From NCBI RefSeq assembly GCF_013177315.1, contig NZ_CP053661.1, forward strand, positions 1,364,001-1,428,000: DNA of 64,000 nt, given 5' to 3'. How positions within the stretch are numbered: position 1 is the first letter of the stretch; every line of letters starts with the position of its first letter. Below, one piece after another: positions 17,646 to 27,328 of the stretch. The position numbers and the translations under genes are program-made. The stretch is from Thermoleptolyngbya sichuanensis A183. Its GTDB lineage: Bacteria > Cyanobacteriota > Cyanobacteriia > Elainellales > Elainellaceae. The notes under the pieces were generated by a model. It did not search any database. It was not told the origin of the DNA and saw only the letters and a program-made list of their open reading frames with translations.

Positions 17646-18643
17646 TTTTTGTTAGTGTCCTTGGTTTTTCGCCACCTCAATCTGGCAACTGCTGAAACCC
17701 TTACAGCATGGTTGTTCTTGATTGGTCATTGTGAGGGTGGCGAATAAATCGGGACCCTGACGCATTTTTCGATCACATCCTCAGCCAACTTCTTGCTTTC
17801 TGTAGAGCAGAAAGCGTGTAAACCGGCCCCTTAGGCACAGGCGGTGATCAACGCAAGTCTTGTAAATTAAGGTATCTCAGTCGGAAGCGTTGTCTAAATG
17901 ACTGGCTTATGCAGGCGGGAGAGGCTGATGCGGGTGCATAGCATGATACCTAGAGTCGATAGATTGCTGTGTGTGCCGCATATCCAGTTGTCTAAGCCAG
18001 CTTTCTACGGTTCGCATTTCTACAGTTCATATTCTGTCAGCGATTAGGACTTGGGCTGAATTATTAAAAAAACATTACGAACGAGCTGCTTGCGGAGGTG
18101 ACCGATGCTGACTCTGATCACACTGGTTTTGTTGTACAGGATGCATTCATATCGGGAAAATCTCGGTAATGTTGGGTCTAACGTTTCTGGATATGCTCCC
18201 AATTTGCTGATTTAGGGGCGTGACAGCATCTCTCATAAGTGTTACATTTTTTAATATTCAGATTGAGCAAAGGGTTTCTGGGTGGTGAGTATCGGAGTGT
18301 ATGAGGTGCTTCGTGTTGGCTGTCTCCCAGGCGTGTCTTCCAAAAGTTATTCACCTGATGAGTCTGTGATTAGGTTTCGGGTTCGATGCTGGGTCTGAGG
18401 TGCTTTTCTGAGAGGCGATCGCTCTGGTCGGGAGGCGGCATCTGTTGCCAAAGGGTAGCAGCCAAAGCTTGTCCATTGAGTGGTAGCTGAGGGTTCGCAA
18501 TCAAATAGCAACTGAATAGCAATTGAATAGAGTCGTATCCAGCCCTCAGCGCTCTGGTCTTTAAGGTTTTTATTTTTCTCGGTTGGGTAGTTGCCCGGTA
18601 GCTGCCCCGTTTTGTGTTTTTCCAACTCCTCACGTGTCTTGTC
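17646..18643. other. Long gene-free leader before the group 2 sigma gene
   Basis: About 1 kb with no recognised gene. A small hairpin CTTTCTG tagag CAGAAAG is present near 17800. As with the preceding sigma gene, a long leader suggests complex control, but no defined element was identified. Confidence 0.4.
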
Positions 18644-19600
18644 ATGAAAACGAGTCAAGCCTCCACCGATCTGGTTCGCACTTACCTTCGAGAAATTGGA
18701 CGGGTTCCTCTGCTGACGCACGAGCAGGAAATTCTGTATGGAAAGCAGGTTCAGCGTCTGAGCCTGTTGCAGGACGTGAAGGCGGCGCTGTCGGAGCAGC
18801 TTGGGCGATCGCCCAGCCTGAAAGAATGGGCAGACCAGGCCGGCCTGTCGGTCGATGAGCTAGAGCAGGTGGTGGCCGAGGGCGAAAACGCCAAGCGCCG
18901 CATGGTAGAGGCCAATTTGCGCCTAGTGGTGTCTGTAGCCAAAAAATATATCAAGCGCAATGTGGATTTGCTGGATCTGATCCAGGAGGGCACAATTGGG
19001 ATGCAGCGAGGCGTAGAGAAGTTTGACCCAACCAAAGGCTATCGCTTTAGTACCTACGCCTATTGGTGGATTCGGCAGGCAATTACGCGGGCGATCGCCG
19101 AGAAAGGGCGCACCATTCGCCTCCCAATTCACATCACCGAAAAGCTAAACAAAATTAAGAAAGCGCAGCGGCAGCTTGCTCAGCAGCTTGGTCGAGCAGC
19201 AACCGTTTCGGAACTGGCGACGGAGCTAGATATGTCGGTGAAACAGGTGCGCGAATATTTGGAGCGGGCACGCCAGCCCCTATCGCTGGATTTGCGAGTG
19301 GGCGATAACCAGGACACGGAACTGGGTGAGCTGTTGGAAGACACGGGGCCGTCTCCGGAGGACTATGCTGCCAATTCTTCGCTGCGAAACGAGCTTGAGC
19401 AATTGATGGCAGAGCTAACGCCGCAACAGCGCGAAGTCTTGTCGCTGCGCTTTGGGCTAGAGGATGGGCGATCGCTCACGCTGGCCAAAATTGGCGATCG
19501 CCTGAACATCAGCCGCGAGCGGGTGCGCCAGATCGAGCGGGAAGCCTTGACCAAACTGCGGAAGCGCCGGGCCGACATTCGCGAATACCTGGCCAGCTAG
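18644..19600 (+). CDS. Group 2 RNA polymerase sigma factor (SigB/SigD-like)
   Basis: A 318-residue sigma-70 factor. Region 1.2 starts at once ([24 protein letters not shown]), then region 2 ([58 protein letters not shown] in pieces), region 3 and region 4 ([42 protein letters not shown]). The lack of a long N-terminal region 1.1 and the short length fit non-essential group 2 factors, which handle stress, light and carbon/nitrogen shifts. Which of SigB-SigE it is cannot be settled by eye. The ATG at 18644 is used instead of an in-frame start ten codons upstream. Confidence 0.85.
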   Translation: MKTSQASTDLVRTYLREIGRVPLLTHEQEILYGKQVQRLSLLQDVKAALSEQLGRSPSLKEWADQAGLSVDELEQVVAEGENAKRRMVEANLRLVVSVAKKYIKRNVDLLDLIQEGTIGMQRGVEKFDPTKGYRFSTYAYWWIRQAITRAIAEKGRTIRLPIHITEKLNKIKKAQRQLAQQLGRAATVSELATELDMSVKQVREYLERARQPLSLDLRVGDNQDTELGELLEDTGPSPEDYAANSSLRNELEQLMAELTPQQREVLSLRFGLEDGRSLTLAKIGDRLNISRERVRQIEREALTKLRKRRADIREYLAS

Positions 19601-19630
19601 CACAAACGAGCTTTGGGGTTCGGACTCTGA

Positions 19631-19663
19631 GGGGGAGTGGCGATTCTCCGCTTCCCCTTTTAT
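19631..19663 (+). terminator. Terminator of the group 2 sigma gene
   Basis: GGGGGAGTGG and CCGCTTCCCC pair around CGATTCT, followed by TTTTATTTATATTT. It originally also separated the convergent chlD gene. Confidence 0.75.
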
Positions 19664-19691
19664 TTATATTTATGCATTTTTCTTATGCTCT

Positions 19692-19720
19692 CTAGCCATT
19701 CTTGGCATCTCGCAATGCAC
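19692..19720 (-). pseudogene. Detached original 3' end of chlD
   Basis: Joining the chlD coding sequence to this flank across the insertion sequence restores an uninterrupted end: MGA then LRDAKNG and a TAG stop (19692-19694, minus strand). The seven bases GTGCATT (minus strand; AATGCAC on plus, 19714-19720 and 21238-21244) are the target duplication. This stub is no longer translated as part of ChlD. Confidence 0.85.
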
Positions 19721-21237
19721 CTTTAGTTTGGACTAACTGGCATCACAATAATGCTCAACAGGATGCCATAAAGAATCTGCTCAACCGTTCATAACAGTTG
19801 AACTTAAGGAATTGGATACAATCCTGCTCGCAGTTAAGCTGCTGTTGCAACCGGACTGTTCAGGGATTGTTCGGATGTCTTGCGTTTCGAGGCTCGTTTT
19901 TTGACCATCGGATAGCAGGGACGAGGAGTTGGCTTGTGCCCCTTGCCTCGTCCTGGCGATTTACCACGAGGTTTAGGCGCAGGAGCAGGGGTGCCAATCG
20001 CTGCCAAAATGCCTGCAAACGCTTGTGCGACCCGACCCGGAGTCAACGTTTCTTGCGGTGCCTGCCAGGGCAAGGGGTGGTCAGTACAGTCCTTTCGCGC
20101 TAACCACAACTGCCAACTGAGCAACGGCATCAGGCTGCTCCACTGTTCGGTTGCCGATACAGAACTGAACTGGGGATGTGTCCAATATAGCCTCTGCTTG
20201 GCAAAGCGATACCAGTGTTCAATGGCAAAGCGACGGAGGTAGTGCAACCACAGGGTTTCTAACGGAGGCATCTGCTCACCCAGCCAAACTAACCACAAAG
20301 GAGCCAAGCGTCGCGTGCTGCTCTGTGTCTCCAGCACCTCCACGCGCAACACTTCCATTGCCCGTTTGGGGGATTTGCGGAAATGGTATGCACTCCAACG
20401 ACTGACCCGCACTCGTCCCCAGTTGGGATCATCGACTTCAACGGTTTCGACCGGGACACTCCAAGTGTCAGGGTCATTGAGTTTCATCTTATGTCCATGC
20501 TTGGCAGGTGCGCCTCGCCCTCGATACGCTGGGGGCGCGCCATAGACACATCGATTGGATGTAACCCGCAGCAGCAAGTCTGCCTCAATCCCTGCCGTTT
20601 GGTTGACAAAACTGGCATTGCCGTACCCTCGGTCGTAGATCGCCAACGGACGCACCGCTAACTGCCGAGTCACTTGTTTGAGTTGGAATGCCGCTTTACT
20701 GGCGGGTGTTTCAAAGCTGGTGATGCGCTCATGCCGCAATGGTAATGCCCAACTGCCCCTGTCTTCAGCAATCCAGGCTAAGGTACTGTAGTTTTGTCCG
20801 GCTATCGGGGCATGTCCTGTTCTGCCTGATAAGGTGCGGTCTTTCAAACGCCTGGCAGCAGGACGGTTCCACCGACTCGCATCACCTGCCAACAACGGTT
20901 GCTGCTGAGTCGGTATCTGCTGCACCAACAGCTTCAGCACCTTTGATCGGGGTAGGCGGCTATCGCGCAACGCTTCATAGGTGCTCGACCACTGGCGACG
21001 AAAGACAGGACTCTGCGATAGCCTCACAAACGACACGATGCACGCACTCACTAACACGGCATCCATCAGATCAAACAGGGCATCTCTGGCGTTTCCCAAG
21101 CTGGCATACAACGTTTGGCGAAATTGCTGAAGTTCGTTGAAAATCATGGGGTCAATGTTGGTTGTACTTCATTGACCTTACGGCAGTCGGTGCTTCTCAT
21201 TGACTGCCTTCCTCTTCACCATTAGTCCAAACTAAAG
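19721..21237 (-). mobile_element. 1517-bp insertion sequence, copy 1
   Basis: Ends CTTTAGTTTGGACTAA / TTAGTCCAAACTAAAG are perfect 16-bp inverted repeats. The 7-bp direct repeat AATGCAC flanks it (19714-19720, 21238-21244). It carries one transposase gene on the minus strand. A second copy in the opposite orientation is at 30296-31812, with the same length; only one coding difference was found (Arg versus His in the transposase). The insertion hit the last codons of chlD, so the IS end now supplies that gene's stop codon. Confidence 0.95.
19834..21147 (-). CDS. DDE transposase (IS4 superfamily, IS701-like), copy 1
   Basis: A 437-residue transposase. A DDE catalytic core is suggested by LLAGDASRWNRP (first Asp region), LAIYDRGYGNASFV (second Asp, the DRGY of IS4-type enzymes) and FAIEHWYRFAKQRLYW (Glu with following Arg/Lys, as in IS701-like enzymes). 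The C-terminus is basic and proline-rich. Full length, no frameshift, so probably active. It is co-directional with the upstream chlD gene, whose transcript would now run into it. Confidence 0.88.
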   Translation of the reverse strand: MIFNELQQFRQTLYASLGNARDALFDLMDAVLVSACIVSFVRLSQSPVFRRQWSSTYEALRDSRLPRSKVLKLLVQQIPTQQQPLLAGDASRWNRPAARRLKDRTLSGRTGHAPIAGQNYSTLAWIAEDRGSWALPLRHERITSFETPASKAAFQLKQVTRQLAVRPLAIYDRGYGNASFVNQTAGIEADLLLRVTSNRCVYGAPPAYRGRGAPAKHGHKMKLNDPDTWSVPVETVEVDDPNWGRVRVSRWSAYHFRKSPKRAMEVLRVEVLETQSSTRRLAPLWLVWLGEQMPPLETLWLHYLRRFAIEHWYRFAKQRLYWTHPQFSSVSATEQWSSLMPLLSWQLWLARKDCTDHPLPWQAPQETLTPGRVAQAFAGILAAIGTPAPAPKPRGKSPGRGKGHKPTPRPCYPMVKKRASKRKTSEQSLNSPVATAA

Positions 21238-23306
21238 AATGCACCCATTGTGGCAGCGGCGATCGCCTGGTCGGTGGCCTTGGGCAGGTGATAATACTTG
21301 CCACCTGCCTGTTTCGCTAGTTCTTTAGCAAAGCCCGTAGACACAAACTTATTCTCCGTGTCAATCACTAAAAGCTGAATATTTTGCGCCCGAATCTTGG
21401 TGGCAATGTCCAGCAGTTCCGCCTTAATGTCCGGCTTCTCTTCGCTGAGGATGGGTTCCCCCAGGGATTTGGCCAGCGGCACGTTGCCTCGTCCATCGGT
21501 AATAGCCACAATCACCACCTGTCCAATGTCACCGGAAGAGCGGGCATTCACCCCCACGCGCACCGCCTGCGTGAGTCCATGCGCCAGGGGAGAGCCGCCC
21601 CCACAGGGCATCCGCTCCAGTCGTCGCCGTGCCGAGGTGATGGAGCGAGTCGGGGGTAGCAGCACTTCTGCCTGGTCACCCCGAAAGGGAATCAGCGCCA
21701 CTTGGTCACGGTTCTGGTAGGCCTCTGTCAGTAGCCGCAGAACTGCGCCCTTGGCAGAGTTCATCCGGTTCAGCGCCATTGATCCAGAGGCATCGACCAC
21801 AAACACAATCAGCGCCCCCGCCTTGCGGGCCAGCCGCTTGGCGCGAAGGTCCGACTCTTCCACAAACACCCGCTTGCGAGGCGGCTGAGTTGCCGCTGCT
21901 CCCTGCTCGTAGCGCGATCGCCGGGCCTTTTGATAGGGCGCTGCCGAGCGCAACGTCGCGTCTACGGCAATCCGCCGCACCTTGCCCCTGGGCAGCATCG
22001 GCTTGATGTAGCGTCCCCGATCTTCCGAAAAGATCAGACTGCGCGACCCCGACTTGCCGCGTCGATTGGCCATCTGAGCAAAGTACAGCACCGACGGGTC
22101 GAGCAGCACGCCCTCTGGGTCAAAGATAAACTCCTCCGGGAGTTCCGGCGGATCTTGGGACTGGTCTTCTTCGTTCTCGTCTTCGTCGTCTTGCTCGTCT
22201 TCGTCCTGATCCTGGTCAGACGGCTGCTGATCCTGGGGCGGCGGGGGTGGCGGGGGCGATTCATCTTCGGGCGGCGGCTGGAGATCCAGCGCCCGGGGCA
22301 CAATCACCAGCTTCACAGCCACGCGCAGATCGTCGGCGCTGACCTCGGTACGCCCTTCCAGCGCTGCGTTTGCCTTGGCCACCCGCACAGCAAACAGTTC
22401 CGCCCGATGCCCCTGCACGCCGCCGCGCAGCGCTTCCTGAACCAGATACTCAATCTGGGTGCGGGAAATGGTGACATCCTGGAGCCACTCGCGGGCGAGG
22501 ATGATCTGGGTTTTGAGATTGTCCAGTTCTTCGCGATAGAGCTTGAGAAAATCTTCCGGCGACTGGGCATAGTCTGTAGCCCGCTCTACGGCTGCCACAC
22601 GCTGGTCTAGCCCCAGGATTTCGTCCGCCGAAAGGGCGATCGCAATTCGGTCGAGCAAATGATTTCGCAGGTCGCCCTCTTCGGGGTTATAAGTGGCAAT
22701 CAGCAGCGGCTTGCAGGGATGCTGAAAGCTAATGCCTTCGCGCTCAATCTGGTTGCGTCCCTCCGTCAGCGTCGTCAGCAGCAGATTCGCAATCTGGTCA
22801 TCCAGCAGATTGATTTCGTCCACATACAGCACGCCTCGGTGCGCCTCTGCCAGCAGCCCCGGCTGGAATACGGTTTCCCCCGCCTTGATGGACTGAGCCA
22901 CATCCACCGAGCCGAGCAGCCGATCTTCCGTTACGCCCAGCGGAATTTGGATAAAGGGAGCCGGGATGACGTGCGTGGGCAAAGCAGAATCCGCTTCGGG
23001 ATCTGCTTTGAAATCCGCTGCTGCTTTGACCTCTGCGTATTTTTTCAGCGTGTCATCATCCCAGGCTTCGGGCAGGAGCGGATCGGCATTGCAGCAGGAG
23101 CCTTCGATGACTTCGATGGGGGGCAACAGCGCATGAATAGCGCGGGCCATGACGGATTTGGCCGTGCCGCGACGACCCGCAATCACCACGCCACCTAGCC
23201 CCGGGTCAACGGCGCAGAGCAGCAGGGCCAGCTTAATCGCCTCCTGTCCGACAACGGCGGTAAGGGGAAAACTGAGGGGTTGATCGGTCAACGTGGCGGC
23301 AGGCAT
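21222..23306 (-). CDS. chlD: Magnesium chelatase subunit D, C-terminus altered by an IS
   Basis: ChlD (694 residues) works with ChlI and ChlH to insert Mg2+ into protoporphyrin IX, the first step of chlorophyll synthesis. The AAA+ part has GRRGTAKS (44-51) as Walker-A-like loop; a Pro-rich then Asp/Glu-rich linker (about 345-390) leads to a von Willebrand A domain with the MIDAS motif DASGSMALN and TDGRGNVPL. The last residues read [14 protein letters not shown] and the stop lie inside the insertion sequence end. The ancestral tail was MGALRDAKNG (see 19692). Only seven residues were replaced, so function is probably kept. Confidence 0.93.
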   Translation of the reverse strand: MPAATLTDQPLSFPLTAVVGQEAIKLALLLCAVDPGLGGVVIAGRRGTAKSVMARAIHALLPPIEVIEGSCCNADPLLPEAWDDDTLKKYAEVKAAADFKADPEADSALPTHVIPAPFIQIPLGVTEDRLLGSVDVAQSIKAGETVFQPGLLAEAHRGVLYVDEINLLDDQIANLLLTTLTEGRNQIEREGISFQHPCKPLLIATYNPEEGDLRNHLLDRIAIALSADEILGLDQRVAAVERATDYAQSPEDFLKLYREELDNLKTQIILAREWLQDVTISRTQIEYLVQEALRGGVQGHRAELFAVRVAKANAALEGRTEVSADDLRVAVKLVIVPRALDLQPPPEDESPPPPPPPQDQQPSDQDQDEDEQDDEDENEEDQSQDPPELPEEFIFDPEGVLLDPSVLYFAQMANRRGKSGSRSLIFSEDRGRYIKPMLPRGKVRRIAVDATLRSAAPYQKARRSRYEQGAAATQPPRKRVFVEESDLRAKRLARKAGALIVFVVDASGSMALNRMNSAKGAVLRLLTEAYQNRDQVALIPFRGDQAEVLLPPTRSITSARRRLERMPCGGGSPLAHGLTQAVRVGVNARSSGDIGQVVIVAITDGRGNVPLAKSLGEPILSEEKPDIKAELLDIATKIRAQNIQLLVIDTENKFVSTGFAKELAKQAGGKYYHLPKATDQAIAAATMGAFFSLD

Positions 23307-23376
23307 GGCGAAAATCCAGGCGGGTTCAGGCTTCCAGCATATTCAGCATATCAGGAAGCGGGGCAGGGGGTTGGGG

Positions 23377-24324
23377 CTAGAGGGCGGAAAAGCGATCGCT
23401 CGCGTCCAGCAGCGCCGTCCGAATTCCTGGTTCGTTCATCGAGTGGCCTGCATCTGGCACGAGAATTAGCTCCGCCTCGGGCCAGGCGCGGTGAAGCTCC
23501 CAGGCAGACACCGCTGGACACACTACGTCGTAGCGCCCCTGCACAATTACGCCGGGAATGTGGCGAATGCGATCGACGTTTCGCAAGAGCTGGTCGTCTG
23601 GTTCAAAAAAGCCCTTGTTCACAAAATAATGGCATTCAATCCGGGCAAAGGCATCGGCAAACTCCGCCTCTGCAAAGCGCTCCTTTAGGTTGGCATCGGG
23701 CAGGAGCTTGCTGGTACTGGCTTCCCAGACCGACCAAGCGCGGGCCGCCTCCAGCCGAATTGCCGGGTCATCGCTGGTCAGCCGTCTGTAGTAGGCGCTG
23801 ATTAAATCGTGCCGCTCCTCCGCAGGAATCGGCTTCAGGTAGTCTTCCCAGGCATCGGGATAGATGTAGCTGCATCCCTCCTGGTAGAACCACAGCAATT
23901 CCTTGCGCCGCAGCATGAAAATGCCCCGCAAAATTAGCCCCTTGCAGCGGTCGGGATGGGTCTGGCTGTAGGCGAGAGAGAGCGTGCTGCCCCAACTGCC
24001 GCCAAAGACCACCCAGCGATCGATGCCCAGGTGCGTCCGAATTGTCTCAATGTCATTCACCAAGTCCCAGGTGGTGTTTTCGCGTAGTTCGGCGTGGGGC
24101 GTGCTGCGACCACAGCCCCGCTGGTCAAATAGAACCACGCGCCACTTTTCCGGGTCAAAAAACTGGCGATAGCTGGGCGTAATGCCGCCGCCGGGGCCGC
24201 CGTGCAAAAAGACGACGGGTTTGCCTTGGGGGTTGCCCGCTTCTTCGTAGTAAATGGTGTGTAGGTCGGAAACCTGGAGGGTGCCAGAGGCGTAGGGTTC
24301 GATGGGGGGGTAGAGATCCCGCAT
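23377..24324 (-). CDS. pip: Proline iminopeptidase (S33 family)
   Basis: A 315-residue alpha/beta hydrolase that removes N-terminal proline from peptides. The family signature is complete: FLHGGPGGG (oxyanion loop), LFDQRGCGRS, the nucleophile elbow VVFGGSWGSTLSLAY with the catalytic Ser, an Asp in IVQGRYDVVCP and the His in VPDAGHSMNEP. Length is normal for the family. No signal peptide, so cytoplasmic. It follows chlD on the same strand but is probably a separate unit, with a purine-rich tract upstream of its start. Confidence 0.9.
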   Translation of the reverse strand: MRDLYPPIEPYASGTLQVSDLHTIYYEEAGNPQGKPVVFLHGGPGGGITPSYRQFFDPEKWRVVLFDQRGCGRSTPHAELRENTTWDLVNDIETIRTHLGIDRWVVFGGSWGSTLSLAYSQTHPDRCKGLILRGIFMLRRKELLWFYQEGCSYIYPDAWEDYLKPIPAEERHDLISAYYRRLTSDDPAIRLEAARAWSVWEASTSKLLPDANLKERFAEAEFADAFARIECHYFVNKGFFEPDDQLLRNVDRIRHIPGVIVQGRYDVVCPAVSAWELHRAWPEAELILVPDAGHSMNEPGIRTALLDASDRFSAL

Positions 24325-24421
24325 GGGAGGAGAGAGAAAAAAGAGGGAAGAAAGAAGAGGGAAAAAGGAAGAGAGAAGAACGAAGAGGGAAGAAGGAAGA
24401 ACGAAGAGGTGGGGGGAGGGG
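24325..24421. repeat. Polypurine tract (GA-rich on plus strand)
   Basis: About 95 bases almost entirely A and G on the plus strand, with repeats of GAAGAACGAAGAGGGAAGA type. It separates the peptidase start from the stop of the next upstream gene on the same strand. Confidence 0.85.
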
Positions 24422-24442
24422 TGGTGGTGCTGGTCTGTATCC

Positions 24443-24727
24443 TTATTCGGGAGTGTGTGGGGCGATGACGGTGGTGACTTGGGATGTGCGATCGCACACG
24501 ATCCAGCCCAGGTCTGGGGTTACATCGGCAGGGTTTTCGGTGACGCGAAAGAAGACTTTGCCGTCGGTTCGAGACTCGATGGCAAAATCGGCGCGATCGG
24601 CGTAGAGGACTTTGTAGCCCCGATCTTGCAGGCAATACTTGGCCCAGGCTTTGAGGGAGTGCTTTTGCGGCTCGTAGGGAATCGGAGGCTGGCGAAACAC
24701 CTCCTGCATTGCGGCGATGAGTTGCAT
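24443..24727 (-). CDS. Small protein of unknown function
   Basis: A 94-residue soluble protein starting MQLIAAMQEVFRQPPIPY. The ATG at 24727 is chosen; an upstream in-frame start would add 15 residues. The segment LQDRGYKVLYADRADFAIESRTDGKVFFRVTE faintly recalls restriction-endonuclease-like folds (GYxV ... D ... ES), but no catalytic set could be confirmed and I would not name it. It sits between accD and the peptidase gene on the same strand. Confidence 0.5.
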   Translation of the reverse strand: MQLIAAMQEVFRQPPIPYEPQKHSLKAWAKYCLQDRGYKVLYADRADFAIESRTDGKVFFRVTENPADVTPDLGWIVCDRTSQVTTVIAPHTPE

Positions 24728-24885
24728 AGGGGCGTAGCAGCAGGATCTCAGTAAAGACAACAGATCCACCATACAAGCTTTTTCCTGTCCGGATGGTGAC
24801 CGCTTGCAATGACGGCTTATATGCGGTGTGAAATTATTGAAACTACTGAAATTACGCTGAAATTGCTATCGAAGCCACAACGAGA

Positions 24886-25821
24886 TTACAACTCGTGGGG
24901 AATTTTGAGTGGCAAGGTTTCGGGTACGGTGTCGGGGACGTGAACCGCGTGGGTTGCGGGCTGTGGAGGCTGATGCAGCAGGATGAGTTGGGCCAGGGTT
25001 TTTTTCAACTCAGTGCGCGGCACGATGGTATCTACAAAGCCGTGGTTGAGCAAATATTCCGAGGTTTGAAAGTCGTCGGGGAGCTTTTCGCGGAGGGTCT
25101 GCTCGACGACACGCCGCCCTGCAAAGCCGATAGTGGCCTGGGGTTCCGCCAGGATCAGGTCGCCCAGCATAGCAAAGCTAGCCGTTACGCCGCCCGTTGT
25201 GGGATGGGTTAGCACGGGGATGTAGAGCAGACAGGCTTCTCGGTGTCGCTCTAGGGCCCCGGAGATTTTCGCCATTTGCATGAGGCTGAGCATTCCCTCC
25301 TGCATTCGTGCGCCGCCAGAAGCACAGACGATAATCACTGGGAGGCGATCGCGCGTGCCTCGTTCAATCATGCGGGTCAGCTTTTCGCCCACGACAGACC
25401 CCATGCTGCCGCCCATAAAGCGAAAGTCCATCACGCCCAGCGCCACGGGCAAATCGTTCAGCCGTCCAACGCCTGTGGCAACAGCATCCCTGAGGCGTGT
25501 TTTTTCCTGAGTGTCGCGGATGCGATCGCTGTAGGATTTGCGATCGCGAAAACCCAGCGGATCGGTGGGCGATAGGTGTTCGTCCAGCGGGGTCCAGGTG
25601 CCTGGATCGATCAGTTGCTGAATGCGCTCGTCGCTAAAGATGCGGTTGTGATGCTTGCACTCTGGACAGACCATGAGGTTTGCCCGCAGGTCTTTGGTAT
25701 AGGTCAACACGCCGCAGTTGGGGCACTTGCTCCAGAGTCCGTCGGCGATTTCTCGCTCCTGCTGATTCTGGCTGATGGCACCAGCTTTGCGTCGATTTGC
25801 AAACCAGTCAAACAGAGACAT
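24886..25821 (-). CDS. accD: Acetyl-CoA carboxylase carboxyltransferase subunit beta
   Basis: AccD (311 residues) joins AccA to transfer carboxyl from biotin to acetyl-CoA, giving malonyl-CoA for fatty acids. The N-terminal zinc ribbon is visible as [10 protein letters not shown] and [10 protein letters not shown]. The carboxyltransferase core has [31 protein letters not shown] and [16 protein letters not shown], including the glycine pairs of the oxyanion holes. The C-terminal 35 residues are Pro/Thr-rich. Gene stands alone; accA is not in the window. Confidence 0.96.
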   Translation of the reverse strand: MSLFDWFANRRKAGAISQNQQEREIADGLWSKCPNCGVLTYTKDLRANLMVCPECKHHNRIFSDERIQQLIDPGTWTPLDEHLSPTDPLGFRDRKSYSDRIRDTQEKTRLRDAVATGVGRLNDLPVALGVMDFRFMGGSMGSVVGEKLTRMIERGTRDRLPVIIVCASGGARMQEGMLSLMQMAKISGALERHREACLLYIPVLTHPTTGGVTASFAMLGDLILAEPQATIGFAGRRVVEQTLREKLPDDFQTSEYLLNHGFVDTIVPRTELKKTLAQLILLHQPPQPATHAVHVPDTVPETLPLKIPHEL

Positions 25822-26022
25822 GAAAAAAACAGGGGATAAAGGGTGGTGTTAAATTTCGCTGAGGCGGCGCTCTATGGCAAAGGCTCTATGGCAAAAGAGA
25901 ATGGAAAGAGTGGATTGGGGAAGATTCTGTGAAAACGGGAGACTTTACGTAGAAGACTTTACTAAAGGGATAAGTGGGGAGGCGTTTCTAGTGTGCTAGG
26001 AGAGGGCGATCGCCCCTCTGCG

Positions 26023-26247
26023 CTACTCCGGTTTTACGTCCTCTGCGTCATCGATAGGACTCAGCAGCAGCAGCGCCGTCCACCAGTCTCGCGGGTCAAC
26101 CTGCACCGCCGCAGGCGTGCCCCCGCCGAAATGCGCCTGAACGCCCTGTGCCACCACCCGCGCCGGAATCTCATGGGCCGCCAGCATTTGCTGCATGAGT
26201 TCTGCTTCCAAATAAGTATTGGTGGTTCTCAACGTTGTCCAAGCCAC
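26023..26247 (-). CDS. DUF2007-type small protein
   Basis: A 74-residue protein. The order TLRTTNTYLEAELMQQMLAAHEIPARVV, then AVQVDPRDWWTALLLL, matches the DUF2007 fold, a small ferredoxin-like domain sometimes labelled as putative signal-transducing and related to PII-like folds. There is no known ligand. The gene lies alone between accD and the prepilin peptidase gene. Confidence 0.65.
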   Translation of the reverse strand: MAWTTLRTTNTYLEAELMQQMLAAHEIPARVVAQGVQAHFGGGTPAAVQVDPRDWWTALLLLSPIDDAEDVKPE

Positions 26248-26488
26248 ATCCGTAGCGTATGTGATTCAAACTACGATGTTGATTCTATCAGAGGCGGGGG
26301 GAGATCAGGGGTTGGGGGTTGGGGGCCGGAGCGGTTCTGCGTCCTGTTGCTTTGCTCTGAGATCTTGATTCTGGCTTTTAGATTAGCGATTTTAGATTGC
26401 CAGTTTTAGATTCCCAGTTTGAGGGGCTGCAAGGCTTCCAGCCATTTCCTCTGGGGCGCTGTTTGGGGAATTTAGGGAATTAGGGAAT

Positions 26489-27328
26489 TTATTGAACAAT
26501 GCCCCAAAAGAGCCCCAGGTAGCCGCGAATCAGGCTCTCTCCAAAGAAGACGGCGAGAATCGCGCCAAGTGCCAGAAACGGGCCGAAAGGGATGGGCTGG
26601 CGACGGCTGAGCAGGCCAAGGGCGATCGCCCCCCCGCCCACAAATGCCCCCAACACGCACGCCAGAAACCCCGCCAGCAGCAGCAATTTCCAGCCTAGCC
26701 ACGCCCCCATCATCGCCGCCAGCTTTGCATCACCGCCGCCCATTGCGGTTTGCCCCAAAGCTACAGAGCCAACAAACGTTATCAGATCCAGCCCCCAGAT
26801 GCCCAGCACTGCGCCCACTACGCCGCCCATCACCGCTGCGGCGCTGCCCATCAGTCCGCCCTGCCCAGTGGCGACTCCCTGCGACCAGCCCATCGCCGCC
26901 TGAAAGACCAACCCCGCCACCAGTCCCGATTGGGTCAGCACGTTGGGCAGGGTGAGCGTATCCAGGTCGATCAGCGCCAGCGCCATCAGCCAGCTCACCA
27001 GCGCCCAGTAGCCCACCGCAGGCAGCGGTAGCGCAAAAGACTGAGCCACGGCGACAAACAGCAACCCTGTAATCAGTTCCACCAGCGGATATCGGGGGGA
27101 AATCGACGCTTTGCACGTTCGACACTGTCCACCCAACCACAGCCAGCCCAGCACGGGCACGTTGTCGTAGGGCCGGATGGGGGTGAGGCAAGAGGGACAG
27201 CGAGACGGCGGATGCAGCAGCGACAGCCCTGCCGGAATCCGATACACCACCACGTTGAGAAAGCTGCCGACCGATGCGCCGATGAGGAACACGATCAGTG
27301 CCCTCAGTCCTTCAAGAATTAGCTCCAT
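26489..27328 (-). CDS. pilD: Prepilin peptidase (A24 family, PilD-type)
   Basis: A 279-residue polytopic membrane protein that cleaves type IV prepilin leaders and N-methylates the new N-terminus. The N-terminal domain has SVGSFLNVVVYRIP and the four-cysteine zinc site (CPSC...CRTC). The two catalytic aspartates are in ALIDLDTLTLPN and GGGDAKLAAMMG. Around seven membrane segments. Both halves are present, so this is a bifunctional peptidase/methyltransferase. Its promoter region faces the DnaA-box-like cluster. Confidence 0.93.
   Translation of the reverse strand: MELILEGLRALIVFLIGASVGSFLNVVVYRIPAGLSLLHPPSRCPSCLTPIRPYDNVPVLGWLWLGGQCRTCKASISPRYPLVELITGLLFVAVAQSFALPLPAVGYWALVSWLMALALIDLDTLTLPNVLTQSGLVAGLVFQAAMGWSQGVATGQGGLMGSAAAVMGGVVGAVLGIWGLDLITFVGSVALGQTAMGGGDAKLAAMMGAWLGWKLLLLAGFLACVLGAFVGGGAIALGLLSRRQPIPFGPFLALGAILAVFFGESLIRGYLGLFWGIVQ

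Noticed and set aside
18625-18640. ACTCCTCAC motif similar to the conserved core of the small RNA Yfr1
   Set aside because: The match is partial and the two flanking stem-loops of Yfr1 are not present.
20289-20661. Several open frames on the plus strand within the IS
   Set aside because: They repeat exactly in both IS copies and lie antisense to the intact transposase; shadows of it.
22034-22610. Frames with Arg/Ser/Thr-rich translation opposite and beside chlD
   Set aside because: They overlap the clear chlD frame and show only biased composition.
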